From the NCBI GenBank assembly GCA_964492735.1, contig CAZBLE010000023.1, positions 1 through 10,494 of the forward strand: 10,494 bases of DNA, given 5' to 3'. Made by a program: the position numbers and the translations under genes. This DNA comes from CALKUP01 sp964492735 (lineage in GTDB: Bacteria; Patescibacteriota; Patescibacteriia; UBA9570; XYC2-FULL-38-9). Of the stretch, positions 1 through 7,338 are shown in pieces (within the stretch, counting starts at the first letter, position 1; each line of letters opens with the position of its first letter). Below the pieces are notes generated by a model, which saw nothing but the letters and a program-made list of their open reading frames with translations, ran no database searches and was not told where the DNA came from.

Positions 1-1281
1 CAGAAAAAAACGGAGACAACAGTCGTGCCGCCTCGTATTACACCACCTCAACAGCCGGTTGCTCCAGTTACGCCAAAAAAAGTTGAACCAATCCAAGCGG
101 TGATGCCAACACCATCGCAACCAGTTTCAGTGTCTGTTGCGCCAAAGCCACGCATTACACCTATTCCAACGCCGGTCTCAGTTCCTGCGCCAATGCCTGT
201 GATGCCAACGGTCGCTCCAACTCCAAGTCCGGCGCCAGCTCCAGCGCCACAAGTTCCGGTTGCACCAAAACCAATGCCACAGGCACCAGCCATTCCAAAG
301 CCGACTCCCGTTGTTGCTCCAGTTCAAGCTCCAGCTCCAGTCCCAAAAAAACAAACTGAAGGAATTGATTACGCATCACTTGCAGAACTTGTGCTCGCTG
401 AGCATGCATTATTACTTGCAAGTGTTGAGGCAGAAAATCGTTTTTTGAGCCTCATTGCAGCCTTTGCAAAAGGTGAGCGAACACGTGATGAAGTGATTAC
501 GACACTCACGATGCCTATTGAATCTGGTGGCGTGAATATTACTGCTGATATTGCAGCAAGTTGTTTGAATACAGCAGAACGGTTTACACAAGGTGCACAA
601 TTGCGAAATCGTCGTCGACCACAGGCAGCAGGGTTGACAAAAAAAGCACAGCCAACATTTCAGCAGGTCACAGATATGATGCAGCGGCATAAAGTTTTTG
701 AAGATACACGCACTGCGGAAAAACAATCCCTAACAGACGCACAGCAACCAACGCCGGCAAATTTTTTAGCTACAGCACCAACTCCAAGCCCTGTCGCAAC
801 TACTCCACGAACAGGTGTTGAAGATATTTTTGCAAACCTTGATGTTGCACAGATGCAGCAAAAGTCGGTTGCACCAGAAACAAATTCACCGATCCGTCGT
901 ATTGATAGCATCCGCACACAGCAACCACGAACAAATGGCAAACAACAGCTTGAACAAGTAATGGGTCCAATGCAAGAATTACAGAAATTTGCTATTGCAG
1001 ATTTGCGTGCATTTGGAAAAAATCCAGAAACTGCTACAGCGTTTATTAAAGAAAAAATTGATTTGCAAACACAAGAGTCAATTTCAAAACGTGCTGAAGC
1101 AATTCGTGCATGGCAAGAAAGCCCATTGCATCAACTATATGTCCAGATTGGCAATGCAAGTCTGACACAAGGAATCCCTGTGAATCAGTATATTCAACAA
1201 CGGCAACAAACTGGAGACGAAACGCTCACAACAGCAGAGTTTGAGGCGATTGCAAGTTTAAATCGGCAATTGCGTTTTTAA
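1..1281 (+). CDS. Proline-rich protein of unknown function upstream of PrgI, 5' end missing
   Basis: The frame is open from the first base, so the true start probably lies upstream of the window; the GTG at 25 is only the first start-like codon inside it. Roughly bases 28-350 encode a Pro/Ala/Val/Thr-rich, probably disordered stretch full of PxP and AP repeats. Bases 365-600 encode a helical segment, 640-930 a second low-complexity linker, and 940-1281 a compact, charged, helical C-terminal part ending in NRQLRF. No signal peptide or membrane helix is visible, and there is a single cysteine (562-564), which suggests a cytoplasmic protein. The next gene, PrgI, begins 3 bases after the stop, so they are almost surely co-transcribed. 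The C-terminal part looks like a family I associate with CPR bacteria beside PrgI/VirB4, but that is memory-based. A cytoplasmic accessory or adaptor of the secretion system is possible; no function is established. Confidence 0.8.
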   Translation, partial: QKKTETTVVPPRITPPQQPVAPVTPKKVEPIQAVMPTPSQPVSVSVAPKPRITPIPTPVSVPAPMPVMPTVAPTPSPAPAPAPQVPVAPKPMPQAPAIPKPTPVVAPVQAPAPVPKKQTEGIDYASLAELVLAEHALLLASVEAENRFLSLIAAFAKGERTRDEVITTLTMPIESGGVNITADIAASCLNTAERFTQGAQLRNRRRPQAAGLTKKAQPTFQQVTDMMQRHKVFEDTRTAEKQSLTDAQQPTPANFLATAPTPSPVATTPRTGVEDIFANLDVAQMQQKSVAPETNSPIRRIDSIRTQQPRTNGKQQLEQVMGPMQELQKFAIADLRAFGKNPETATAFIKEKIDLQTQESISKRAEAIRAWQESPLHQLYVQIGNASLTQGIPVNQYIQQRQQTGDETLTTAEFEAIASLNRQLRF

Positions 1282-1284
1282 TGT

Positions 1285-1734
1285 ATGAGAAATCAATTTA
1301 TTGTTCCCCAATTTATCGAAGTTGAATCAAAAATTATTGGTCCAATTTCTGGCCGACAATTTGTGATTATGTTGGTAGCAGCAGGATTGTCCTATGTTGA
1401 ATTTTCATTATTTCAATCACCAACAGTGTTTTTACCATTAGTACTTATAACCCTCGGTGTTGGCGGCATTTTGGCATTTATTAAAGTAAACGGCCAATCA
1501 ATGCATTATGTATTATTGAACCTTTTTCAAACAGCAAAAAAGCCAAGTATTCGAGTATGGCGTCGAGAAATGAGTCGTGAAAAACAGTTAAAAGTAGACG
1601 AGTTTGTTCCACAGGCCCCACAGCCAAAAGTGCGAGCATCTCAATCGCACCTTGCAGAAATGGCCTTACTCGTTGATACTGGTGGAGTATATCAAGGAGA
1701 CCTAGAAGAAACGACCAACTCAGCATCCAAATAA
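1285..1734 (+). CDS. PrgI family protein (VirB3-like T4SS membrane component)
   Basis: This is a small integral membrane protein of a type IV secretion/conjugation channel, 149 residues long. The N-terminus (MRNQFIVPQFIEVESKIIGP) has the PrgI-family pattern of a short 'VPQxIxVExKIxGP' segment. Two adjacent hydrophobic helices follow at about residues 26-43 and 48-66, and then a basic cytoplasmic tail. In Gram-positive conjugation systems (PrgI, TcpE) this protein fills the VirB3 role and works with the VirB4 ATPase; here the TraC-like and VirB4 genes follow directly, which supports the call. The tail beyond residue 90 is rich in Lys, Gln and Glu and looks flexible. The start at 1285 gives a membrane protein beginning at the family motif. 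An ATG at 1281 is in another frame and overlaps the upstream stop. There is no Shine-Dalgarno sequence upstream (bases TGT directly precede the ATG). The protein has no cysteines. Confidence 0.88.
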   Translation: MRNQFIVPQFIEVESKIIGPISGRQFVIMLVAAGLSYVEFSLFQSPTVFLPLVLITLGVGGILAFIKVNGQSMHYVLLNLFQTAKKPSIRVWRREMSREKQLKVDEFVPQAPQPKVRASQSHLAEMALLVDTGGVYQGDLEETTNSASK

Positions 1735-1740
1735 AATTGT

Positions 1741-2454
1741 ATGGCACGAAAACCAAAAGGAGAAAAAAAACGAACACCCCGTCGCACAAGTTCAGCAACG
1801 GCAGCAACACAACGATACATTCCATTTCGTGAAATTCGTGATGGCATTGTTGTGATGAAAGACGGGACAGTGCGTCGTGTGTTGTTGGTTGGAAGTTTAA
1901 ACTTCGCATTAAAATCACAAGATGAGCAGCAAGGAATTATTCAAGGATACGTTGCGTTTTTGAACTCACTTGATTTTGAATTACAAATTGTCATTCAATC
2001 ACGTCCGCTGAATATTGAGCAGTATCTCAAAAAAATCGATCAATTAATGAACGAACAGACAAATGAATTGTTGCATGAGCAAACTGCTTCGTATCGTGCA
2101 TTTATTGAAACGTTGGTAACAGATGCAAAAATTATGGAAAAGAAATTTTATGTCGTTGTTCCGTATTCAGCGTCTGCGAAAGGGCAGAAGTCTTTTTGGT
2201 CACGGTTTCGTGAAGTGCTAAACCCCGCAAGTAGCATTGCGCTTTCACAAAAAACATTTGAAAAATATCAATTAGAATTAGATCGACGTGTTGGGCAGGT
2301 TGCGAGCGGACTTTCAAGCATTGGTTTATCCAGCACGGTTCTCGATACGCAGTCATTGATTGAATTATATTACAATACCTACAATCCGCATTCTGTAACC
2401 AGTCAAGGATTGGCAGAGATTGATCAGATGAATATTGATTGGACAACCCGCTAA
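1741..2454 (+). CDS. TraC-like domain protein (stand-alone VirB4 N-terminal-type module)
   Basis: This 237-residue soluble protein lies between PrgI and VirB4, 6 bases after the PrgI stop. Its first 22 residues are basic and Ser/Thr-rich. From about residue 26 (RYIPFREIRDGIVVMKDGT) it follows the pattern of the TraC-like/VirB4 N-terminal domain: a beta-rich 'ipi.eIrdgivvlkdG..r.vl' start, a middle section QIVIQSRPLNIEQYLKK, and long alpha helices to the end. No Walker motifs, membrane helices or cysteines are present. In many T4SS this module is the N-terminal part of VirB4/TraC and contacts the membrane components. Here it is a separate gene whose stop is one base before the VirB4 ATG, so the two products probably act as one ATPase assembly. 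The call comes from recognised sequence style and gene order rather than from a profile search. No ribosome-binding site is seen. Confidence 0.8.
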   Translation: MARKPKGEKKRTPRRTSSATAATQRYIPFREIRDGIVVMKDGTVRRVLLVGSLNFALKSQDEQQGIIQGYVAFLNSLDFELQIVIQSRPLNIEQYLKKIDQLMNEQTNELLHEQTASYRAFIETLVTDAKIMEKKFYVVVPYSASAKGQKSFWSRFREVLNPASSIALSQKTFEKYQLELDRRVGQVASGLSSIGLSSTVLDTQSLIELYYNTYNPHSVTSQGLAEIDQMNIDWTTR

Positions 2455-2455
2455 T

Positions 2456-4255
2456 ATGTTTGAATTTTTACGAAAAAAACCACAAGAGCTTGAAGTNNNN
2501 NNNNNNNNNNNNNNNNNNNNNNNNNNNNNNNNNNNNNNNNNNNNNNNNNNNNNNNNNNNNNNNNNNNNNNNNNNNNNNNNNNNNNNNNNNNNNNNNCCAC
2601 CTCGCAAAAAAGAAGTGAATGAAACAGCAGAAATTTTACAAGCTGCTCAGATTTATCGAAAAGGTGTCACAACAGTATTAGATTTAATTGCACCGGCAGC
2701 AATGTCTGTGGAGTCACGGTTTGTTGATTTAGGAGGAAAATTTGTGAGTACAATGTTTGTCGTGTCATATCCGCGCTACATTAGTGTTGGATGGTTTTCA
2801 CAAATCATCATGATGAACAAAGAAATTGATGTCAGTATGTTTTTTTACCCGGTAAAATCTGACATTATTTTGAAGCAGCTCAAGAAAAAGGTTGGTGAAT
2901 TAGAAGCGACGTTGTCATCTGATCGAGATAAGGGCGCGCCACGTGATCCAATTCGAGAAACAGCATTGCAAGACATTGAAGAGCTGCGAGATTCCTTAAC
3001 GCAAGGAACAGAGAAGTTTTTTCAATATGCGCTGTATGTTTCAGTCTATGCAGATAGTGAAAAAGAGTTAACTGATCGTATTGAAGAGCTTGATACATTA
3101 TTTGGCAGTCGACTTGTCCTTGCAAAACGAGGATTTTATCAAGCAGAGCAAGGGTTTCATTCAACAATGCCACTTGGACTTGATGAGTTGTCGATCTATT
3201 TCAACATGAACAGCTCGCCAGTTGCGTCGTCATTTCCGTTTATCTCATCTGACCTGACATCAGATAATGGAATTATGTATGCAGTGAATCGCCATAATGG
3301 AAGTTTGATTATTTTTGATCGCTTCTCATTGCAAAATGCAAACGCGGTTGTATTTGCAACCTCCGGCGCTGGAAAAAGTTATACAGTGAAATTAGAAATT
3401 TTGCGCTCACTGATGATGGGAACGGATGTGATGGTGATCGATCCAGAAAATGAATACAAGCATTTATCAGATGCAGTTGGTGGATCGTTTATTAATATTT
3501 CCTTGAACTCTGAAGTAAAAATTAACCCATTTGATTTACCAAAACCTGTTGGTGGAGCAGATAAGCCAGCTGATATTATTCGCTCAGCGGTTATTACGAT
3601 TAAAGGGTTATTGCGTGTCATGCTTGGAGAAGTGTCTGCAGCTGAAGATTCTATTTTGGATCGTGCACTCATTGAGACCTATGCAAAAAAAGATATTACA
3701 CCAGATGCTGATTTGACGAAGGTAGAAGCGCCAATTATGCAGGACTTTATTGATATCTTGGAAGGCTTTGAAGGAACAACCAATATGGTGATTAAGCTTA
3801 AAAAGTATACAGAAGGAACATTTGCAGGGCTCTTAAATTCACCAACAAATATTGATACAAAAAATCAATTGATGGTGTTTTCTGTGCGTGATCTTGAAGA
3901 TGAGTTGCGCCCAATGGCGATTTACATGATTGTGAATTATATTTGGAATACTGTGCGTTCAGAATTGAAAAAGCGTATTTTGGTGATTGATGAAGCCTGG
4001 TGGTTAATGCAAAATGAAGATTCAGCNNNNNNNNNNNNNNNNNNNNNNNNNNNNNNNNNNNNNNNNNNNNNNNNNNNNNNNNNNNNNNNNNNNNNNNNNN
4101 NNNNNNNNNNNNNNNNNNNNNNNNNNGCATCACCGGTTGAAGATAAAATTATTACTTCAGATCCTCGACAGTTATTGCAATTTGAACAAGAGAATGAAGC
4201 TGAAAGTGAAGAGGCCGGAGGATTGCCAGCAGCGCCACAAACTCCTATTATCTAA
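2456..4255 (+). CDS. virB4: VirB4-family T4SS ATPase, interrupted by two 100-N gaps
   Basis: This hexameric cytoplasmic ATPase powers substrate transfer and pilus biogenesis in T4SS. Residue numbers count the N placeholders. A Walker A motif (GAGKS) is encoded at 3365-3379, about residue 304, followed by VMVIDPENEY and the INPFDLP segment. Walker B (ILVIDEAWW) is at 3977-4003, about residues 508-516. The tail IITSDPRQLLQFEQ is typical of the family's end. Unknown sequence covers 2497-2596 and 4027-4126. In families I know, about 90 residues lie between the Walker B region and the IIT(S/T)(D/N)P tail, including the ARK and TTITQDV-type motifs; here the gap allows only 33. The second gap is therefore probably under-sized rather than a real deletion. 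ATG 2456 is preferred, one base after the upstream stop. A TTG at 2435 would extend the frame into that gene. No Shine-Dalgarno or cysteine is visible. Confidence 0.92.
   Translation: MFEFLRKKPQELEXXXXXXXXXXXXXXXXXXXXXXXXXXXXXXXXXXPPRKKEVNETAEILQAAQIYRKGVTTVLDLIAPAAMSVESRFVDLGGKFVSTMFVVSYPRYISVGWFSQIIMMNKEIDVSMFFYPVKSDIILKQLKKKVGELEATLSSDRDKGAPRDPIRETALQDIEELRDSLTQGTEKFFQYALYVSVYADSEKELTDRIEELDTLFGSRLVLAKRGFYQAEQGFHSTMPLGLDELSIYFNMNSSPVASSFPFISSDLTSDNGIMYAVNRHNGSLIIFDRFSLQNANAVVFATSGAGKSYTVKLEILRSLMMGTDVMVIDPENEYKHLSDAVGGSFINISLNSEVKINPFDLPKPVGGADKPADIIRSAVITIKGLLRVMLGEVSAAEDSILDRALIETYAKKDITPDADLTKVEAPIMQDFIDILEGFEGTTNMVIKLKKYTEGTFAGLLNSPTNIDTKNQLMVFSVRDLEDELRPMAIYMIVNYIWNTVRSELKKRILVIDEAWWLMQNEDSXXXXXXXXXXXXXXXXXXXXXXXXXXXXXXXXXXASPVEDKIITSDPRQLLQFEQENEAESEEAGGLPAAPQTPII
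2497..2596. other. Assembly gap of 100 N inside VirB4 (N-terminal part)
   Basis: Exactly 100 undetermined bases, the usual placeholder for a scaffold join of unknown length. The VirB4 frame is open on both sides and happens to stay in phase, but the true length is not known. The missing part lies between the first 13-14 residues and the segment that leads into the conserved QIYRKGVTTVLDLIAP region. Confidence 0.97.
4027..4126. other. Assembly gap of 100 N inside VirB4 (after Walker B)
   Basis: Exactly 100 undetermined bases directly after the Walker B segment of VirB4. The flanking protein sequence (EAWWLMQNEDSA before, ASPVEDKIITSDP after) belongs to one family, but the family's motifs that normally lie between them are absent. 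The true missing length is probably nearer 280 bases than 100; that figure is an inference from family knowledge. Confidence 0.97.
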
Positions 4256-4277
4256 AAATCATTGATTATTTTTCTGT

Positions 4278-4895
4278 ATGTCACAACGAAACATTCTCCT
4301 TATTATCGGCGGTAGCGTCATTGTTATCGGACTCGCGATTGCGATTTGGTTTGTCTTTTTTCGTACAGCTCCTGCGCCAGTTGCGTCGACTCCGACTGCT
4401 GCCAATACTGCATTGGTCGTGAATCAAGGCCTGCCAGAAACAACAACAGCGCCAGCAGCTACCGCGCCTGCGACAACAAATACAGCGACTGTTGGAAACA
4501 CTGCTCTGTCAACAGATGATGCGGCAGCAGCATTGCGAGTAGCACGTGTGTTTATTGAGCGCTATGGAACCTACAGTAATCGGAATGATTTTGAAAACAT
4601 TACAAATGTAAAACCGTTTATGACAAATGGTTTTCAACGTGAATCTGATGCACTAATCGCTAAAAGCGGTGGAACAAATGCAAAAAACACCGATCCATTT
4701 TATGGAATTACAACGGCTGTATTATCTGTAAAATCTGAACAGTACAATGAGCGAAAGGCGGCGCAAGTTCGCGTATCTACACAACGATCTGAAATTAAAG
4801 GAACCAATGAACAACGCACATTCGTACAAGATGTATTAGTGAATATGGTGTATAGCGATGGTTCTTGGAAAGTCGACGCAATCGCATGGCAATAA
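4278..4895 (+). CDS. Membrane-anchored protein, VirB8/NTF2-like candidate
   Basis: This 205-residue protein has a very short cytoplasmic start, one membrane helix at about residues 6-28, a Thr/Ala/Pro-rich linker at about 31-75, and a C-terminal domain of about 130 residues. That domain opens with a helix (AAALRVARVFIERYG), continues with segments containing FMTNGFQRES and DPFYGITTAVLSV, and ends in antiparallel-looking strands closing on GSWKVDAIAWQ. This layout (N-terminal anchor, linker, NTF2-like fold outside) is that of VirB8/TcpC assembly proteins, but there is no sequence match I can certify. Similar anchored proteins occur in CPR T4SS loci. It follows VirB4 after 22 AT-rich bases without a Shine-Dalgarno sequence. 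Its last 10 bases overlap the start of the next gene. It contains no cysteine, unlike most other exported proteins here. An unrelated anchored NTF2-like lipid- or protein-binding domain is the alternative. Confidence 0.7.
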   Translation: MSQRNILLIIGGSVIVIGLAIAIWFVFFRTAPAPVASTPTAANTALVVNQGLPETTTAPAATAPATTNTATVGNTALSTDDAAAALRVARVFIERYGTYSNRNDFENITNVKPFMTNGFQRESDALIAKSGGTNAKNTDPFYGITTAVLSVKSEQYNERKAAQVRVSTQRSEIKGTNEQRTFVQDVLVNMVYSDGSWKVDAIAWQ

Positions 4896-6043
4896 AGAAT
4901 TCTGAAGAATTGAGTCAGGACATAGAAAATCAACTCCTCAATCGTGAAGTTGTTGAGGATATTCAAGACGCATTAAAAAAAGAAAAAGCGACCATTGCTG
5001 ACGCTGCAGCAGAACAGGTCGCGGATGAATTATTAGATCCAGCAGCACTCGCAATTCGTTTAGAAGCCGCAAAACGAGCTGCTCGTGCAGCTACAAGTGA
5101 AGTAAGTGGAATTGCTCCAGAGATACAGGTGCCAGCTCAGCAGAAGGCAGAGCCAGCGCAAGGGCCATCACTATCAAAGGGGTCAGAAGGTGACTCTGAA
5201 GTGCCTGTGGATGAAGACATTGAGAGTGCTGAGCCGGGCAGCGATGGGACACAAGAAGAGCAGCAACCAAGCTCAGAGTCAGAACAGCCGAAAGAAAAAG
5301 AACAAGCGCAGACTGAACCTGAGCCCACCGCACCTTCCTCAGAACAAGCTGCTTCTCAGAAATCAGCAGCTCCACAATCGCAACAAGCTGCTGCTCCTGC
5401 GCAAAAACAACAACAACCATCATCATCAGAGCAGCCGCAGCCAACCAATGAAGAGAGTGATGCTGAGCAAGAGACGGGCCAGGAGCCAGGGAATGATGTT
5501 CCGGATGAAAAAGAAGAGGGAGCAGATACGGATGAAGATGGAGAGTCTTCTGGTGAAAATGCAGAAACAGAGTCAAATGAACCATCGTCGAAAAAAAGCT
5601 CATCCGAAGTTGCCCCAGAAGATGAAGCGAGTACAGCAGGCGATTTAAATAAAGAAAAAGCCGCCGCTCGAACCGCTGGTGAAGGGGAGGGGCTACTTGG
5701 CGGTGAGGCAGCAGCTAGTGGCTCTGGAGCAATGGAAAGTGCTGCTGTCGCTGCAGCTGAAGCAAAAGCTGCTGAAGAGGCTGGAGCTTCGATTGGGAGC
5801 ATGGTGATGCCAGGGGTTGGTACTGTGCTTGGAGCTGTTGCTGGTTGGTTGTTGTCAAAAACACCAATTATGAAATGGCTTCTCATTATTGTATTTTTAC
5901 TCGCGTGTGTTTCGATTGTGCTGTGTATTGTGTTTTTCTTTTTGGCACTATACGCAGTGTGTGATGGGTTTATTACAGGAACGTTATTGAGTCTTAGTGG
6001 ATTTGACTGTAGTTGGGCAGATTCATGGTTACCTGGCATATAA
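4886..6043 (+). CDS. Low-complexity acidic protein with C-terminal membrane segment, unknown function
   Basis: I do not recognise this 385-residue protein. Residues 1-75 are helical and charged. About residues 86-250 are a strongly biased stretch of Glu, Ser, Gln, Pro, Ala and Asp, surely disordered and acidic. About 255-300 is Ala/Gly-rich. From about residue 304 (GSMVMPGVGTVLGAVAGWLL) a hydrophobic, glycine-spaced helix is followed by a long hydrophobic run starting near Met329. The last 30 or so residues are short and carry two cysteines (AVCDG and FDCSW). The large acidic part would lie on one side of the membrane, probably the cytoplasm, with a short tail that may be outside. The ATG at 4886 overlaps the upstream stop by 10 bases, which suggests translational coupling; a TTG at 4865 is in frame but less likely. 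A VirB6-like role is conceivable from position only; the hydrophobic part is shorter than in VirB6. The stop overlaps the TATAAT at 6039. Confidence 0.8.
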   Translation: MAIKNSEELSQDIENQLLNREVVEDIQDALKKEKATIADAAAEQVADELLDPAALAIRLEAAKRAARAATSEVSGIAPEIQVPAQQKAEPAQGPSLSKGSEGDSEVPVDEDIESAEPGSDGTQEEQQPSSESEQPKEKEQAQTEPEPTAPSSEQAASQKSAAPQSQQAAAPAQKQQQPSSSEQPQPTNEESDAEQETGQEPGNDVPDEKEEGADTDEDGESSGENAETESNEPSSKKSSSEVAPEDEASTAGDLNKEKAAARTAGEGEGLLGGEAAASGSGAMESAAVAAAEAKAAEEAGASIGSMVMPGVGTVLGAVAGWLLSKTPIMKWLLIIVFLLACVSIVLCIVFFFLALYAVCDGFITGTLLSLSGFDCSWADSWLPGI

Positions 6044-6045
6044 TT

Positions 6046-6054
6046 TGCTATACT
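6046..6054 (+). promoter_or_regulatory. Extended -10 promoter (TGCTATACT), possible leaderless start at 6061
   Basis: TGCTATACT matches the extended -10 form TGnTATAAT with one mismatch. Its end is 6 bases before the ATG at 6061, so initiation about 7 bases downstream would fall on the A of the start codon. A further TATAAT lies at 6039-6044, overlapping the upstream stop. No convincing -35 was found, as expected for extended -10 promoters. The call is from motif and spacing only. Confidence 0.5.
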
Positions 6055-6060
6055 ATCTCT

Positions 6061-7332
6061 ATGAATTTCGAGCTATCACCCCGCATGAAACAAGCCCTAC
6101 TGATCGGTGGGTTTGTCTTTGGGTTACTCGTGCTTGGCCTCTTGATTTACTGGGTATTTTTTCGGACAACACCAGTTGAAACGCCGACGAACCAAAATAC
6201 AAACGCTGTTGGAGGCTTGCCAAGCATTAACGATATTTTGAGTAATGTGAATACGGGAAATGGCAATCAAAATACCAATAATACAAATGGGAACGTAACT
6301 CTCCCGGGAGTTGATTCTGTTGCGCGTGGAGGTCAAACAGCTGTAACAACACTCACGCCTGATGCGACAACGAAAAATCCAGCGGTCGCTCCAACGCAGC
6401 AAGGTGATGCTGTCCGATATTATGATTCTATCACAGGGAAGTTTTTTTCAGTTGATAGTGCTGGAAACATTCAGCAAATTGGTACAGCACAATTTCCGAA
6501 TGTCGAAAATGTGACATGGAATAAAACAAATAATGAAGTTATTTTAGAGTTTCCGGATGGTGCAAACGTGTATTATAACTTGAGCAATAATAAGCAGGTG
6601 ACATTGCCAAAAGAATTTGAGCAGTTTGATTTTTCAAACGATGGCGCTGAAATCGCATTTAAATATATGCATCAAGATCCTGAGCGTCGTGTACTTGCTG
6701 TCAGTAGTCCAGATGGTTCAAAGGCGAAGACACTTGAAGCATTGGGAGAGAATGAACATCGTGTTCAAGTCGGTTGGTCTCCAACAGGAAAGGTGGCTGC
6801 AACATATGCATCATATGTTGATGTGAATCGACAAGAAATTGGTTTTATTGGATTGAATAAAGAAAATTTTAAAGGCACAGTTGTTGAAGGCCGTGGTTTC
6901 CAAAGTGAATATTCTGCAGATGGTACACGTATGTTGTATAGTGTCTATTCAACCGCGAGTGAGTACAAACCATCATTGTCAATTGTTGATAGTGATGGAG
7001 AAAATATTGGGAACAATCGTCGTGAGATTGGGTTAAATACGTTCGCTGAAAAATGTGGGTTTAGTAAAGACTCGACAACATTGTATTGTGGAGTACCAAG
7101 TGATCAGAAATATGGATATGGCTTAGAGCCAAATATTTTAAACGGCATTCCAGATGATATTTATAAAATTGATTTAAAAACAGGCATAAAAACAAAAATT
7201 GCAACACCGGTGAATAATCAAGGAAAAGCTGTGTATGCTGTTGCGCCAAAGTCTGTTACGGTCACTAAAGATGGACAGCTCATTTTTCAAGATTCTACAA
7301 GCGGACAACTGGTCAAAATTAGATTACAATAA
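6061..7332 (+). CDS. Membrane-anchored TolB-like beta-propeller protein
   Basis: This 423-residue protein has a short cytoplasmic N-terminus, one membrane helix at about residues 12-33 (ending IYWVFFRTT), an Asn/Thr-rich linker to about residue 115, and then a repeated beta-strand domain. TolB/PD40-type repeat turns are visible: FSNDG (about residue 191), WSPTG (239), YSADG (284) and GFSKDS (about 333). Each is followed by a strand such as EIAF, VAAT or RMLYS. The domain opens with YYDSITGKFFSVD. Such propellers bind proteins or peptides, and this one should face outward. Two cysteines (332 and 343) sit close together and could form a disulfide. ATG 6061 is chosen because it gives the typical anchor and lies just behind an extended -10 motif; in-frame starts from 6013 would overlap the upstream gene. 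A structural or docking role in the secretion complex is inferred from position; no enzyme motif was seen. Confidence 0.75.
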   Translation: MNFELSPRMKQALLIGGFVFGLLVLGLLIYWVFFRTTPVETPTNQNTNAVGGLPSINDILSNVNTGNGNQNTNNTNGNVTLPGVDSVARGGQTAVTTLTPDATTKNPAVAPTQQGDAVRYYDSITGKFFSVDSAGNIQQIGTAQFPNVENVTWNKTNNEVILEFPDGANVYYNLSNNKQVTLPKEFEQFDFSNDGAEIAFKYMHQDPERRVLAVSSPDGSKAKTLEALGENEHRVQVGWSPTGKVAATYASYVDVNRQEIGFIGLNKENFKGTVVEGRGFQSEYSADGTRMLYSVYSTASEYKPSLSIVDSDGENIGNNRREIGLNTFAEKCGFSKDSTTLYCGVPSDQKYGYGLEPNILNGIPDDIYKIDLKTGIKTKIATPVNNQGKAVYAVAPKSVTVTKDGQLIFQDSTSGQLVKIRLQ

Positions 7333-7338
7333 AGATGT

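Noticed and set aside
28..350. CRISPR-like or tandem DNA repeats in the proline-rich and Gln/Glu-rich coding stretches (also 5140-5640)
   Set aside because: The similarity is at the level of biased amino acids with varied codons. There is no regular repeat unit or spacer pattern.
2435..2455. TTG start for VirB4, and similar early non-ATG starts at 4865 and 9453
   Set aside because: Each overlaps the previous gene, while an in-frame ATG a few codons later fits the spacing of the other genes and the protein features.
5356..6039. Long open frame on the minus strand (227 codons) and other antisense frames at 5091-5603 and 48-293
   Set aside because: They lie opposite low-complexity coding sequence whose codon bias leaves few antisense stops. 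Their products are Ser/Ala/Pro/Gly- or Leu/His-rich without domain features, and the plus-strand genes explain the region.
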